DNA of 64,000 bases from an uncultured Pseudomonadota bacterium (GTDB taxonomy: Bacteria; Pseudomonadota; Alphaproteobacteria; RF32; CAG-239): positions 1-64,000 of the forward strand of contig CASFLB010000002.1 in assembly GCA_949295395.1 (NCBI GenBank), given 5' to 3'. The position numbers were made by a program, and so were the translations under genes. Under the pieces are notes generated by a model. The model did no database searches and was not told the origin of the DNA. It saw nothing but the letters and a program-made list of their open reading frames with translations. The stretch's first letter is position 1, and each line of letters starts with the position of its first letter. This document shows positions 19,603 through 27,932 of this stretch, piece by piece.

Positions 19603-20061
19603 ATGAATATATCCGCTACCAGAAGAGTAACCGGTTCATCAAGCACGAGAAAGGCCTCAAACTCCCGTGCGAGTAAGAGTACAAGCGCTTTCAATGCTAA
19701 TGAACAGAATGTTGAAATGATAGATGTCTCCAACAAAGTGCAGGTTAACGCTGACACTTATGATGATGAGCGCGGTCAAAAAAACAAAGAAAAGCCCTCA
19801 AAAGAAAAAGATGATAAAAGCTTAATAAGCCAAAACACCTATGTCCCCGGAGCCGTCGAGGCTCTAACGGCTGATGGTGTTTATGACGGCTCAAGCTCGG
19901 CCGGACGAAGCCAAAACCAAAAAGTCGGAGTTTACCACACCAACCAAAACATTTATGATAGGGAAGAAAACGCCGAACTTGACCGCTATTACAACGAAAA
20001 CTATGTTAAACATTTATACGAAAAAAACGAACCTCTGGAAGAGATTGACGAACTGGTATAA
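19603..20061 (+). CDS. Small disordered hypothetical protein
   Basis: This 152-residue polar protein starts with a Ser/Arg/Thr-rich segment (MNISATRRVTGSSSTRKAS) followed by Lys/Glu/Asp-rich and Tyr/Asn-rich stretches. It has no signal peptide, hydrophobic helix or known motif, and most of it is probably disordered. CGGAGAG stands before the ATG. It ends one base before a hairpin shared with the convergent tRNA-His. The N-terminus faintly recalls flagellar regulators of the FliX type, but this is not strong enough for a call. Confidence 0.6.
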   Translation: MNISATRRVTGSSSTRKASNSRASKSTSAFNANEQNVEMIDVSNKVQVNADTYDDERGQKNKEKPSKEKDDKSLISQNTYVPGAVEALTADGVYDGSSSAGRSQNQKVGVYHTNQNIYDREENAELDRYYNENYVKHLYEKNEPLEEIDELV

Positions 20062-20087
20062 AAAAAGCTCCCGAAATGGGAGCTTTA
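20061..20087. terminator. Terminator downstream of tRNA-His, probably bidirectional
   Basis: AAAGCTCCC and GGGAGCTTT form a 9-bp stem around GAAAT. On the minus strand a run of T follows, which suits the tRNA-His gene. On the plus strand the hairpin directly follows the stop at 20061 with only a short T tract. Confidence 0.82.
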
Positions 20088-20094
20088 TCAAACC

Positions 20095-20171
20095 TGGGGC
20101 GAACGATCGGGCTCGAACCGACGACAACCGGTACCACAAACCGGGGCTCTACCAACTGAGCTACGTTCGCC
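20095..20171 (-). tRNA. tRNA-His (GTG)
   Basis: A full cloverleaf of 77 nt is visible. The D-arm has TAGCTCAGTTGGTAGAGC, the anticodon loop TTGTGGT gives anticodon GTG, and the T-arm has GGTTCGAGC. The acceptor pairs as G1-C72, C2-G71, G3-C70, A4-T69, A5-T68, C6-G67 and G7-C66. An extra 5' G at position -1 faces C73, and CCA is encoded. Many alphaproteobacteria have lost G-1 and use A73, so this gene keeps the common bacterial identity. A promoter (20187-20215) and a terminator flank it. Confidence 0.96.
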
Positions 20172-20186
20172 ATCAGCGACAAAACT

Positions 20187-20215
20187 TATTTACATACAAA
20201 CAACAAAAAAGTCAA
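20187..20215 (-). promoter_or_regulatory. Promoter of tRNA-His
   Basis: On the minus strand TTGACT (20215-20210), a 17-nt spacer and TAAATA (20192-20187) lie 15 nt before the mature 5' end. Confidence 0.6.
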
Positions 20216-20324
20216 GCATAAAAAATGCAAAATCATGAAAATTTATCATTCTAAAATTAACCCTTTATTTTCTTTTTAAGATTTACAATAACGCAAATCA
20301 TAAAAAACGGGAAATTAAGAATTT

Positions 20325-21626
20325 ATGATATATTTATGGAAAACACTTTCTAAGCAAATAAGTCTTGCCCTTATTGGCGCAGCATTTTGTGTTATAAGCA
20401 GCACACCGGCTCAAGCCGATGTGTCATCAATTATGATTGACGCCCAAACCGGAGAAGTTTTATCGGCACAACGAGCCGATAAGTTAAGATATCCGGCCTC
20501 ATTAACCAAATTGATGACCTTATACATTGCCTTTGATGCACTAGAAAGAGGCATTATAAAGATGGATGATGAACTTCCCGTCTCACGCAAAGCGGCCAAC
20601 CGCTCTCCCTCACGTCTAGGACTTAAACCTGGCAGTAAAATCACGGTTAGAAAAATAATTGAAGCCCTAATTGTCAAATCAGCAAACGATTGCGCAACGG
20701 TATTAGCAGAAGGTCTCGGTTATTCGGAAGAAAACTTTGCCAAAACGATGACCCTAGTAGCCAAAGAGCTGGGTATGAAGAACACAACATTTAAAAACGC
20801 CTCGGGACTTCCAAACAGACAACAAAAAACCACCGCTCGCGACATTGCACTTTTAGCCGCAGCGATGTATCACCATTTTCCACAATATTATGATTTATTT
20901 TCTCTGCGCAAATTTTCCTATCAAGGCAAAACCTATTACACGCACAACCACATCTTAAAAAATTTTGAAGGAGCTGACGGCATGAAAACGGGTTTTACGA
21001 ACGCCGCCGGCTATAATATTGTAACCTCAGCTCAACGAGATGGCCAACGCGTGATTGCCGTAACGATGGGACATAACACACTCAAAGCACGCGATAAAAA
21101 AGTTGCCCAAATGATGGAACAAGGTTTGACCAAACTAGCCTTAAACAGCAAAATGGAAAAAGCAAATCTTTATGCAGAAATCTTAAAAGAACAGAAAAAA
21201 CCTCAAGACATCGAAAAACAATTGGCTGACAACAAAACGACCAACCTTGACAATGACACGGAAGAAGAAAATGCTAATCCGCAAATTGAACAAGGAAGTG
21301 CAGACACGGAACAAACAATTGCGGCCATTGAAAAAGAGCTGGAAGCACAGCCCAGTTGGGACATACAAGTCGGAGCCTTTTCAAACTATGCCAAGGCTCG
21401 CCAGTATGCCCAAAAGATACAAACCAAACAATTCAAAGATTGCAAAGAATGCGAGATAAAAGTTGAAGCCGCCGAAAGCGCCTCCGCCATTATCTATCGA
21501 GCCAAAATCATTGGTTTTGAAAAAAATGATGCTGATAAAGCATGTAAGCGTTTGAAAAATGCAAGCATATCATGTATAGTTGTTAAGAACGATTCGGAAA
21601 CAACTGTAACAATGGCATCGAGGTAA
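20325..21626 (+). CDS. D-alanyl-D-alanine carboxypeptidase with C-terminal SPOR domain
   Basis: This is a periplasmic penicillin-binding protein of the S11 (DacA/DacC) family that trims peptidoglycan stem peptides. A signal peptide (about 1-30, ending near AQA) precedes the penicillin-binding fold. The fold has the active SxxK in ASLTKLM, SAN in IVKSANDC and KTG in GMKTGFTNAAGYN. A Lys/Glu/Asn-rich linker (about 285-340) leads to a SPOR domain (about 345-425, SWDIQVGAFSNYAKARQYAQ). The SPOR tail replaces the usual amphipathic anchor and points to septal targeting. Its stop overlaps the mipZ start by one base, coupling cell-wall trimming to division placement. Confidence 0.95.
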   Translation: MIYLWKTLSKQISLALIGAAFCVISSTPAQADVSSIMIDAQTGEVLSAQRADKLRYPASLTKLMTLYIAFDALERGIIKMDDELPVSRKAANRSPSRLGLKPGSKITVRKIIEALIVKSANDCATVLAEGLGYSEENFAKTMTLVAKELGMKNTTFKNASGLPNRQQKTTARDIALLAAAMYHHFPQYYDLFSLRKFSYQGKTYYTHNHILKNFEGADGMKTGFTNAAGYNIVTSAQRDGQRVIAVTMGHNTLKARDKKVAQMMEQGLTKLALNSKMEKANLYAEILKEQKKPQDIEKQLADNKTTNLDNDTEEENANPQIEQGSADTEQTIAAIEKELEAQPSWDIQVGAFSNYAKARQYAQKIQTKQFKDCKECEIKVEAAESASAIIYRAKIIGFEKNDADKACKRLKNASISCIVVKNDSETTVTMASR

Positions 21627-22438
21627 TGACACTTAAAATACCGGCACACAAAGGCCACATAATCGTTGTAAGCAACGAAAAAGGCGGAACAGGCAAATCC
21701 ACAATATCAATGCATTTAGCCATAACCTTATTACAAGAAGGATATAGCGTAGCTGTTGTTGACTTAGATGGTCGACAAGGCACCTTAAGCAAATACATTG
21801 AAAACCGCAAAAAATACTGTCGCGTCAGAAACATTGACTTACCCACCCCGGCTTTATTTACCTATGCCCCACAAGAAGATATTGACTTAATTGAGGCCAG
21901 CAAAGAAAATATTAACAACCGCATTGAAGAATTAAGCCGAGAATACGATGCAGTTATTATAGACACACCGGGAACAAAGAACTACTTATTTGAAGAAGCG
22001 CACAAACATGCGGACACTTTAATCACCCCAATGAGCGACAGCTTGATTGATTTAAACGTCATGGCCGACATAGATTTTGCTTCTTCGACCATAGGAAAAC
22101 CCGGACATTACGCCAACTTTATTTGGGAAGTAAAAAAGAAGATGGCCGCGGAGAACCGAGGCTATTTAAACTGGATTGTTGTCGGAAACAAAACCTCAAC
22201 CTACAATTCCAAGAACAAAAATTTAGTTTTCGACTATCTTGAAAAACTCGGAAAATTATTTGGTTTTCGCTTCACCCCCGGCCTAAAAGACCGCATTATT
22301 TACAAAGAGCTGTTTTTAGTCGGCTTAACGGTTTTAGACATGCAACATCCAAAACTTCAGCTCAAAATGACCTTATCGCATTTAGCGGCCAAAAGGGAAG
22401 TCAAATCCATAGCCGAATTTATATGTCCGGAAGAATAG
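21626..22438 (+). CDS. mipZ: Division-plane positioning ATPase MipZ
   Basis: MipZ is a ParA-like P-loop ATPase of alphaproteobacteria that forms a bipolar gradient with ParB and inhibits FtsZ away from midcell. The deviant Walker A GGTGKST follows VVSNEK, and DLDGRQGTLSKYIENRKKY matches the MipZ signature region. IIDTPGTKNY and a C-terminal FRFTPGLKDRIIYKELFLVGLTVLD agree with the Caulobacter protein as remembered. The 270-residue length is normal. It overlaps the upstream carboxypeptidase by one base and is 17 nt before a membrane protein gene. Confidence 0.95.
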   Translation: MTLKIPAHKGHIIVVSNEKGGTGKSTISMHLAITLLQEGYSVAVVDLDGRQGTLSKYIENRKKYCRVRNIDLPTPALFTYAPQEDIDLIEASKENINNRIEELSREYDAVIIDTPGTKNYLFEEAHKHADTLITPMSDSLIDLNVMADIDFASSTIGKPGHYANFIWEVKKKMAAENRGYLNWIVVGNKTSTYNSKNKNLVFDYLEKLGKLFGFRFTPGLKDRIIYKELFLVGLTVLDMQHPKLQLKMTLSHLAAKREVKSIAEFICPEE

Positions 22439-22455
22439 AAGATTAAGGAAAAGAC

Positions 22456-22992
22456 ATGAAAGAACTAAGCTTTTTAATGTTTATGGTTGGTTTATTTTTT
22501 GGTCTGACGGTTTTATGTCGTCGATTAACCAACCCCAATCACCCCGACAGAGCCGCCTTTTTCATTCCTTCACGAATGATGTTTAATTTACTATGGGGAA
22601 GTATGTTTTATATTGGCTACGGTCTTCTTATGTTTCCTGATTTTTGGCTTCGCGTCGGCTTGAGCCTCTTAGAAATCATTTTATTAGGCTATACTTTGGT
22701 CATGAACGATTTAAGAAAAAAACTTCTATCATCACACATTCCCCCATCACGATTCGCAAAAAAAATTTTTGACCACGCCATCAAAAAACAACAAGAACTT
22801 GATAAAAATAACAAAAATTATTCTCGCCGAAAAGCCGCAAAAATATTAGGGCTTGCCGCTTATGATCTTGAAACCGACGAATTGCAGAAAAAAAGAATAG
22901 CCGCTCTTGAAACCGCCGCCCAAAACGGCCAAATAGGCCATGAATATCTGCCTGAAATCATCAAGCGCGTCCGCCAAGCCTTACAAAACTAA
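22456..22992 (+). CDS. Membrane protein with possible degenerate J-like C-terminus
   Basis: The 178-residue protein has three hydrophobic segments (about 4-20, 43-61 and 65-83) and then a charged cytoplasmic tail. The tail, from about residue 125, reads KAAKILGLAAYDL and then a predicted helix pair ending in IIKRVRQALQ. That resembles the helical frame of a DnaJ J domain, but the HPD motif is missing, so co-chaperone activity is not expected. I do not recognise the family with confidence. It follows mipZ by 17 nt in the same operon, which hints at an envelope or division role. Confidence 0.65.
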   Translation: MKELSFLMFMVGLFFGLTVLCRRLTNPNHPDRAAFFIPSRMMFNLLWGSMFYIGYGLLMFPDFWLRVGLSLLEIILLGYTLVMNDLRKKLLSSHIPPSRFAKKIFDHAIKKQQELDKNNKNYSRRKAAKILGLAAYDLETDELQKKRIAALETAAQNGQIGHEYLPEIIKRVRQALQN

Positions 22993-23088
22993 CAAACAGT
23001 CAATAAAACAAACTTTTATCTTGTCTTTCAAACACAAAATGGTAAGTTAAGAAAGAGAAAAAAAATAAAAGATAAAAGGAGTCCCGAA

Positions 23089-24708
23089 ATGATACGTACC
23101 GTCCAAACCCAGCCCTATTCGGATCAGAAAATGGGAACCGGTGGTTTGCGCAAAAAGACGAAAGTCATGATGCAACCGAACTACTTTGAAAACTTTATCC
23201 AAAGCGTATTTAACGCCATCGGCGGCGTTAAAGGAAAAACCTATGTTGTCGGTGGTGACGGACGTTTTTTTAACAAAGAAGCCATCCAAAAGTTTATCAA
23301 AATGGCCGCAGCCAACGGCGTTAAAAAACTCATTATCGGGCAAAATGGCTTTATGTCGACACCGGCAGGGTCGAATGTTATGCTAAAAAATCACACGGAC
23401 GGCGGCTTTATTTTATCAGCCTCACACAATCCCGGTGGCGAAAACGGCGACTTTGGAATAAAATACGCCAACGAAACCGCCGGACAAGTTCCGACCTCAG
23501 TCAGTGATAAAATTTATGAAGAATCAAAAAAAATAAGCGAATATAAAATCTGCGACACCCAAGATATTGACTTAAAAAATTTAGGGCATCAAACCCTTGA
23601 GGGTATGGAAATTGAAGTCATAGACCCCGTAGCTGATTACGTTGAAATGATGGAAGGGATTTTTGATTTTGACGCCTTAAAAAAACTTTTCAAAAGTGGT
23701 TTTACGATTCGCTTTGATGCCATGAATGCAGTTACGGGTCCTTATGCGATTCGCATTTTTGAAGATATCCTAGGAGCGGCCAAAGGTTCCGTTATCCGAG
23801 CAACACCATTACCGGATTTCGGCGGATTACATCCGGATCCTAACCTGATTTACGCCAAAGATTTGGTTGATTTCATGTATTCGGATAACGCAACAGATTT
23901 CGCGGCAGCCAATGACGGCGATGGCGACCGTAACATGATATTGGGACGCAAATTTTTTGTCACCCCAAGCGACAGCCTGGCCATTTTAACCGATAATTAC
24001 AAGCTCATTCCGGCATACAAAAACGGCATTTACGGTGTAGCAAAATCGGCAGCCACGTCAACAGCCGTTTGCCGCGTTGCTCAAAAGAATAACATTCCGT
24101 ATTATGTTGTTCCGACCGGCTGGAAATATTTTGTAAATCTAATGGATTCAAAAAGAATAACGCTTTGCGGTGAAGAAAGCTTTGGGACAGGTTCATCTCA
24201 CATCCGTGAAAAAGACGGTATTTGGGCGATTCTTTTTTGGTTAAGCATTATTGCTAAGACAGGCAAAACCGTTGAAGAAATCACAAGAGAAAACTGGAAA
24301 AAATACGGCCGAAGCTACTATATGAGGTTCGACTACGAAGGCTTAGACACAAGCGTGGCCGATAAATTAATGGCTGATTTGGAAGCCAAACTTCCATCGC
24401 TTAAAGGCCAAAAATTCGGAGTATATGAAGTCAAAGAAGCAGCACCGTTCATCTATAATGATCCTGTTGACGGCTCCGTCACAAAGAACGGATTAGTCAT
24501 TGATTTTACCAATCAGGCCAAAATAACCTACCGCCTATCCGGCACAGGATCAAGCGGAGCAACTTTACGTGTTTATTTGGAACAACCTGATGCGCAACAC
24601 TTTGACCAAGACACCTTCACCACGCTGCAACCTCTTCTGAAAATTGCATCTGAGGTCGCAGAGATTGAAAAAAGAACAGGTAAGACAAAAGCGGATGTTA
24701 ATACCTAA
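23089..24708 (+). CDS. pgm: Phosphoglucomutase (alpha-D-phosphohexomutase family)
   Basis: This enzyme interconverts glucose-1-phosphate and glucose-6-phosphate, feeding UDP-glucose and polysaccharide synthesis. The 539-residue protein has the N-terminal GTGGLRKKT, the phosphoserine loop ILSASHNPGG, the metal loop NDGDGDRNM and the sugar-binding GEESFGTGSSHIREKDG. The C-terminal phosphate-binding loop reads YRLSGTGSSGATLR. These fit the eukaryote-like PGM group with length 540-550. AAGGAG stands well placed before ATG 23089. The next gene starts 14 nt inside its 3' end. Confidence 0.95.
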   Translation: MIRTVQTQPYSDQKMGTGGLRKKTKVMMQPNYFENFIQSVFNAIGGVKGKTYVVGGDGRFFNKEAIQKFIKMAAANGVKKLIIGQNGFMSTPAGSNVMLKNHTDGGFILSASHNPGGENGDFGIKYANETAGQVPTSVSDKIYEESKKISEYKICDTQDIDLKNLGHQTLEGMEIEVIDPVADYVEMMEGIFDFDALKKLFKSGFTIRFDAMNAVTGPYAIRIFEDILGAAKGSVIRATPLPDFGGLHPDPNLIYAKDLVDFMYSDNATDFAAANDGDGDRNMILGRKFFVTPSDSLAILTDNYKLIPAYKNGIYGVAKSAATSTAVCRVAQKNNIPYYVVPTGWKYFVNLMDSKRITLCGEESFGTGSSHIREKDGIWAILFWLSIIAKTGKTVEEITRENWKKYGRSYYMRFDYEGLDTSVADKLMADLEAKLPSLKGQKFGVYEVKEAAPFIYNDPVDGSVTKNGLVIDFTNQAKITYRLSGTGSSGATLRVYLEQPDAQHFDQDTFTTLQPLLKIASEVAEIEKRTGKTKADVNT

Positions 24709-25810
24709 AAAATTATACAGCCTTTTTCTTGGGTTGAGTTTAACCATACCGGCAAGTCAAGCACTTGCCGGACTATATGGTTTTACGGAAGGCACACCGC
24801 TCAGCCCAAAGGAAAAAATTCTAGATATGCCCTCTCCTCCGGCCAATATTCCCAACTATCGCAACTTAATGCGAGACAATATTGACATGCTGGTTGGTTA
24901 CGCCCAAGCCCGCAAACCTGATTTTCAGATTATACTTCACGAAGGGGCGGACATATTATACAAAGGCCTTTGGGAATACCACCTAAGTGGCTATAAGAAT
25001 GCTTTTGCTCAAGGCGAAGACAAATCTGATCCAAGCTTTTTAAGCGAAGACCCCAGCCAAATCCCTGAAGAATATCAATTAAAAAATAACGTTAATGATT
25101 CATTTTTCAAAAAAATAGACGCCATATTCTTTAACAATTTATACTGCACACCACGCCGATTAGACAAGGAGCTTTTAAAAACGGGTATCCGTCTAGGCGC
25201 CATCAGCCAATGTCCAAACGCAGAAAGCTACGACAAAGCCGTAACGCTATCAGTCAAAGAAAACATTTTATTTTATGGCTTTTTGAATATATCAACAGCC
25301 TTTGGCTACATTGCCGGCCAACCCATAATCAACGAAAATGCCAAAAACATTTATACCGTAAAAGAAGCTTCTAACATCTCGTTTTTATTAGACAACAGCC
25401 GTTACAAAACCCGAGAAGAATTGATACGAGATGTCAGAAAATCAAACTACGACATTGTTGTTGTTGACCCAATTTTTCACGATGGCAGCATATTCACCCC
25501 CGAAGAGGTTGACGCCATGAAATACAAAAAAAGCGGTCAACGGAGGTTAGTCATAGCCCGTCAAAACATCACCGAAGCTTTTGCCAAGGACTATTATTGG
25601 CACGAAGAATGGAACAAACGTCCACCTTCATGGATAAAACGAGCCTCTCTGGTCAACAAAGACGGTTACATTGTTGAATATTGGCAAGAAGAATGGAAAA
25701 AAATCATATCACAATACTTCAGAGGTATTGTCTTAAGTCGTTATGATGGTGTTTTTCTCACAGGAATTAACAATCACCATTATTTTGAATCTTTAACCCC
25801 GCTGGAGTAA
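24695..25810 (+). CDS. Exported GH114/TM1410-like protein
   Basis: The 371-residue product has a signal peptide (about 1-25, ending in SQALA) and a TIM-barrel-like body. Features are LVGYAQARKPDFQIILHEGADILY, DIVVVDPIFHD, RRLVIARQNITEAF and GIVLSRYDGVFLTGI. They resemble the TM1410/MJ1477 group, which is related to GH114 endo-alpha-1,4-polygalactosaminidases. A role in cutting or sensing a secreted amino-sugar polymer is possible but unproven. The frame is open upstream from 24644; ATG 24695 starts the signal peptide and overlaps the pgm end. The fliQ start is 5 nt after its stop, so it may be co-expressed with flagellar export genes. Confidence 0.75.
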   Translation: MLIPKKLYSLFLGLSLTIPASQALAGLYGFTEGTPLSPKEKILDMPSPPANIPNYRNLMRDNIDMLVGYAQARKPDFQIILHEGADILYKGLWEYHLSGYKNAFAQGEDKSDPSFLSEDPSQIPEEYQLKNNVNDSFFKKIDAIFFNNLYCTPRRLDKELLKTGIRLGAISQCPNAESYDKAVTLSVKENILFYGFLNISTAFGYIAGQPIINENAKNIYTVKEASNISFLLDNSRYKTREELIRDVRKSNYDIVVVDPIFHDGSIFTPEEVDAMKYKKSGQRRLVIARQNITEAFAKDYYWHEEWNKRPPSWIKRASLVNKDGYIVEYWQEEWKKIISQYFRGIVLSRYDGVFLTGINNHHYFESLTPLE

Positions 25811-25814
25811 AAGA

Positions 25815-26081
25815 ATGAATGAAGTTGAGATTTTAGATATTTCCCGTGAAGCGGTATTCACATTATTAAAAATTGTCACACCGGTATTATTGGTTGCCTT
25901 GTTTGTTGGCTTGATTATTGGTATTTTTCAGGCCTTAACTCAAATCCAAGAAATGACCTTAGCGTTTGTCCCCAAAATAATCTGCGTTTTTCTTGCCATA
26001 ATCATTCTGTTTCCGTTTATGGTTAATCAAATGAGAATGCTGTCAGAAACTTTGTTTGATAAAATAACAAGCGGTGGCTAA
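25815..26081 (+). CDS. fliQ: Flagellar biosynthesis protein FliQ
   Basis: FliQ is a small inner-membrane component of the flagellar type III export gate. The 88-residue protein has two hydrophobic helices with the family pattern SREAVFTLLKIVTPVLLVAL and IFQALTQIQEMTLAFVPKI. It begins 5 nt after the GH114-like gene and is 10 nt from fliR. The order fliQ-fliR-flhB matches the export-gate gene order in many bacteria. Confidence 0.96.
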   Translation: MNEVEILDISREAVFTLLKIVTPVLLVALFVGLIIGIFQALTQIQEMTLAFVPKIICVFLAIIILFPFMVNQMRMLSETLFDKITSGG

Positions 26082-26090
26082 AAGAAAAAG

Positions 26091-26846
26091 ATGCAGCAAC
26101 TTTTACACATAGAAGTTTACAAATATCTGTTGATATTCTTGCGTGTTGGTTCAGCGATTATGCTCATGCCAGGATTTATGACAAGTTATATCAACATGAG
26201 ATATCGGTTAAGCATCGCCTTAGGAATAAGCGTTGTGCTTTATCCGTTTTTAAATGATATGCTCCCCTCCCCGCCGAGTGATTATTTGGCCAATGTAAAA
26301 ATATATATGCTAGAAATAACCTACGGCGTTTTCTTTGGCTTAATGATGCAAGTTACTTTCACGGCTTTGAGTCTGGCAGGTAATTTTGCCGGCACGGCAA
26401 TTGGCTTTTCAAACGCCCAACTATTTGACCCCAGTACCCAAACGCAATCGATTGTTTTGGAAAGTTTTTTCAGCATCACGGCCTTAACGGTAATATTTGT
26501 CACAGACTTACATCACACCATGCTTTCCGCCGTCATTGCCAGTTATGACCTTTTTCCGGCCGGAGCATCTCTACCGGATGCAGACATGGCAAATTATATG
26601 AGCAAAGCCTTGGGTGAAAGTTTTACAACAGGATTTCGCTTAGCCTCTCCCTTTATTGCCTTCACCATAATTTTTTATTCTGGAATGGGATTGGTCTCCC
26701 GTTTAATGCCGCAATTAAACATTTTCTTTTTATCATTGCCGTTGCAATTATACCTCGGCATTGGACTGTTATTTATCACCCTTCCGGCCATAATATTCTG
26801 GTTCATAGAATATTTTGAGCGAAGTTTAATGGCCTTTCAAAACTAG
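26091..26846 (+). CDS. fliR: Flagellar biosynthesis protein FliR
   Basis: FliR is a polytopic inner-membrane protein of the export gate, forming a helical assembly with FliP and FliQ. The 251 residues contain about six hydrophobic segments, an N-terminal LLIFLRVGSAIMLMPGF and NFAGTAIGFSNAQLFDPSTQ. The C-terminus has GLVSRLMPQLNIFFLSLPLQLYLG, a FliR signature. Length and order are normal. The start follows fliQ by 10 nt and flhB follows by 10 nt. Confidence 0.95.
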   Translation: MQQLLHIEVYKYLLIFLRVGSAIMLMPGFMTSYINMRYRLSIALGISVVLYPFLNDMLPSPPSDYLANVKIYMLEITYGVFFGLMMQVTFTALSLAGNFAGTAIGFSNAQLFDPSTQTQSIVLESFFSITALTVIFVTDLHHTMLSAVIASYDLFPAGASLPDADMANYMSKALGESFTTGFRLASPFIAFTIIFYSGMGLVSRLMPQLNIFFLSLPLQLYLGIGLLFITLPAIIFWFIEYFERSLMAFQN

Positions 26847-26855
26847 GAGTGTTTC

Positions 26856-27932
26856 ATGGTAGCCGAAGACGAAGATGAAGCCTCCAAGACGGAAGAACCG
26901 TCGGAACGAAAGATAAGCAAAGCCAAAGAAGAAGGCGACATTGCCATATCGCAAGACGCCAAAAGTTTTATCATGCTGACTGGCATGTTATTTGTTGTTT
27001 GGCTGATTGTCCCACTAATGGGAAAGCTATTTTATGACTACTTCGGAAAATTTATTCTCGTTCCCGAAACATTTCCCACCGATTCGCGACATTTGAGGCT
27101 TCTGTTTTTCAATTGTTTTATTGACTTAATGAAAATTTTAGCGATTCCAATGGCTATTTTTATGATTTTAGGTATCACGGCAAGTTTGATGCAAACAGGC
27201 TTCATCTATGCACCAAAAAAATTAATGCCGGACTGGAACAGGCTAAACATTTTTGCCGCTTTGACCAAATTCATCAACATGAAAAAGATTGTTGAAAGCT
27301 TGAAAGGGATCATAAAAATAACGGTCATTGGCTGGATAGCCATCATTGTGCTCACGCCTTATTTAACACGAAGCGAGCTCATGCCCGAAATGCCGACACA
27401 AAGCATTTTAAAACTGATACATCATGTTGTTATATTGCTTATATTCACAATTGTCATAGCGGTATTAGTCATAGCGGTAGCGGACTACGCCTATCAAAAA
27501 TACACTCACTTAAAGAAATTACGCATGACCAAACAAGAAGTCAAAGAAGAATATAAACAAACGGAAGGAGATCCGCTGGTCAAATCACGTATCAGGCAAA
27601 TTCGCAATGAAAGAGCACGCCGTCGTATGATGGACAATGTCCCCAAAGCCGATGTAGTTATCGTCAACCCGACCCACTACGCGGTTGCCTTGCAATATGA
27701 AATGGAAAAAATGGATGCCCCGATTGTTGTCGCCAAAGGTCTTGACAACATCGCCCTAAAGATTCGCGAGATTGCGGAAGAACACGAAATTCCGATTGTC
27801 GAAAATCCGCCATTGGCCAGAGCATTATTTGCTTCAGTCGAGTTAGATCACGCCATACCGGAAGAACACTTTAAAGCCGTAGCCGAGGTAATAGGATATG
27901 TTATGCAGCTTAAGAACCAAACGTCCCGATAA
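26856..27932 (+). CDS. flhB: Flagellar export switch protein FlhB
   Basis: FlhB controls the switch of export substrate from rod/hook proteins to filament proteins. The N-terminus EPSERKISKAKEEGDIA, four membrane helices and a cytoplasmic C-terminal domain are present. The autocleavage site NPTH is seen in VIVNPTHYAVAL (about residue 268). The 358 residues are typical. It is the third gene of the export cluster, and its last 35 nt are overlapped by cckA in another frame. No other flagellar gene lies in the window. Confidence 0.97.
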   Translation: MVAEDEDEASKTEEPSERKISKAKEEGDIAISQDAKSFIMLTGMLFVVWLIVPLMGKLFYDYFGKFILVPETFPTDSRHLRLLFFNCFIDLMKILAIPMAIFMILGITASLMQTGFIYAPKKLMPDWNRLNIFAALTKFINMKKIVESLKGIIKITVIGWIAIIVLTPYLTRSELMPEMPTQSILKLIHHVVILLIFTIVIAVLVIAVADYAYQKYTHLKKLRMTKQEVKEEYKQTEGDPLVKSRIRQIRNERARRRMMDNVPKADVVIVNPTHYAVALQYEMEKMDAPIVVAKGLDNIALKIREIAEEHEIPIVENPPLARALFASVELDHAIPEEHFKAVAEVIGYVMQLKNQTSR

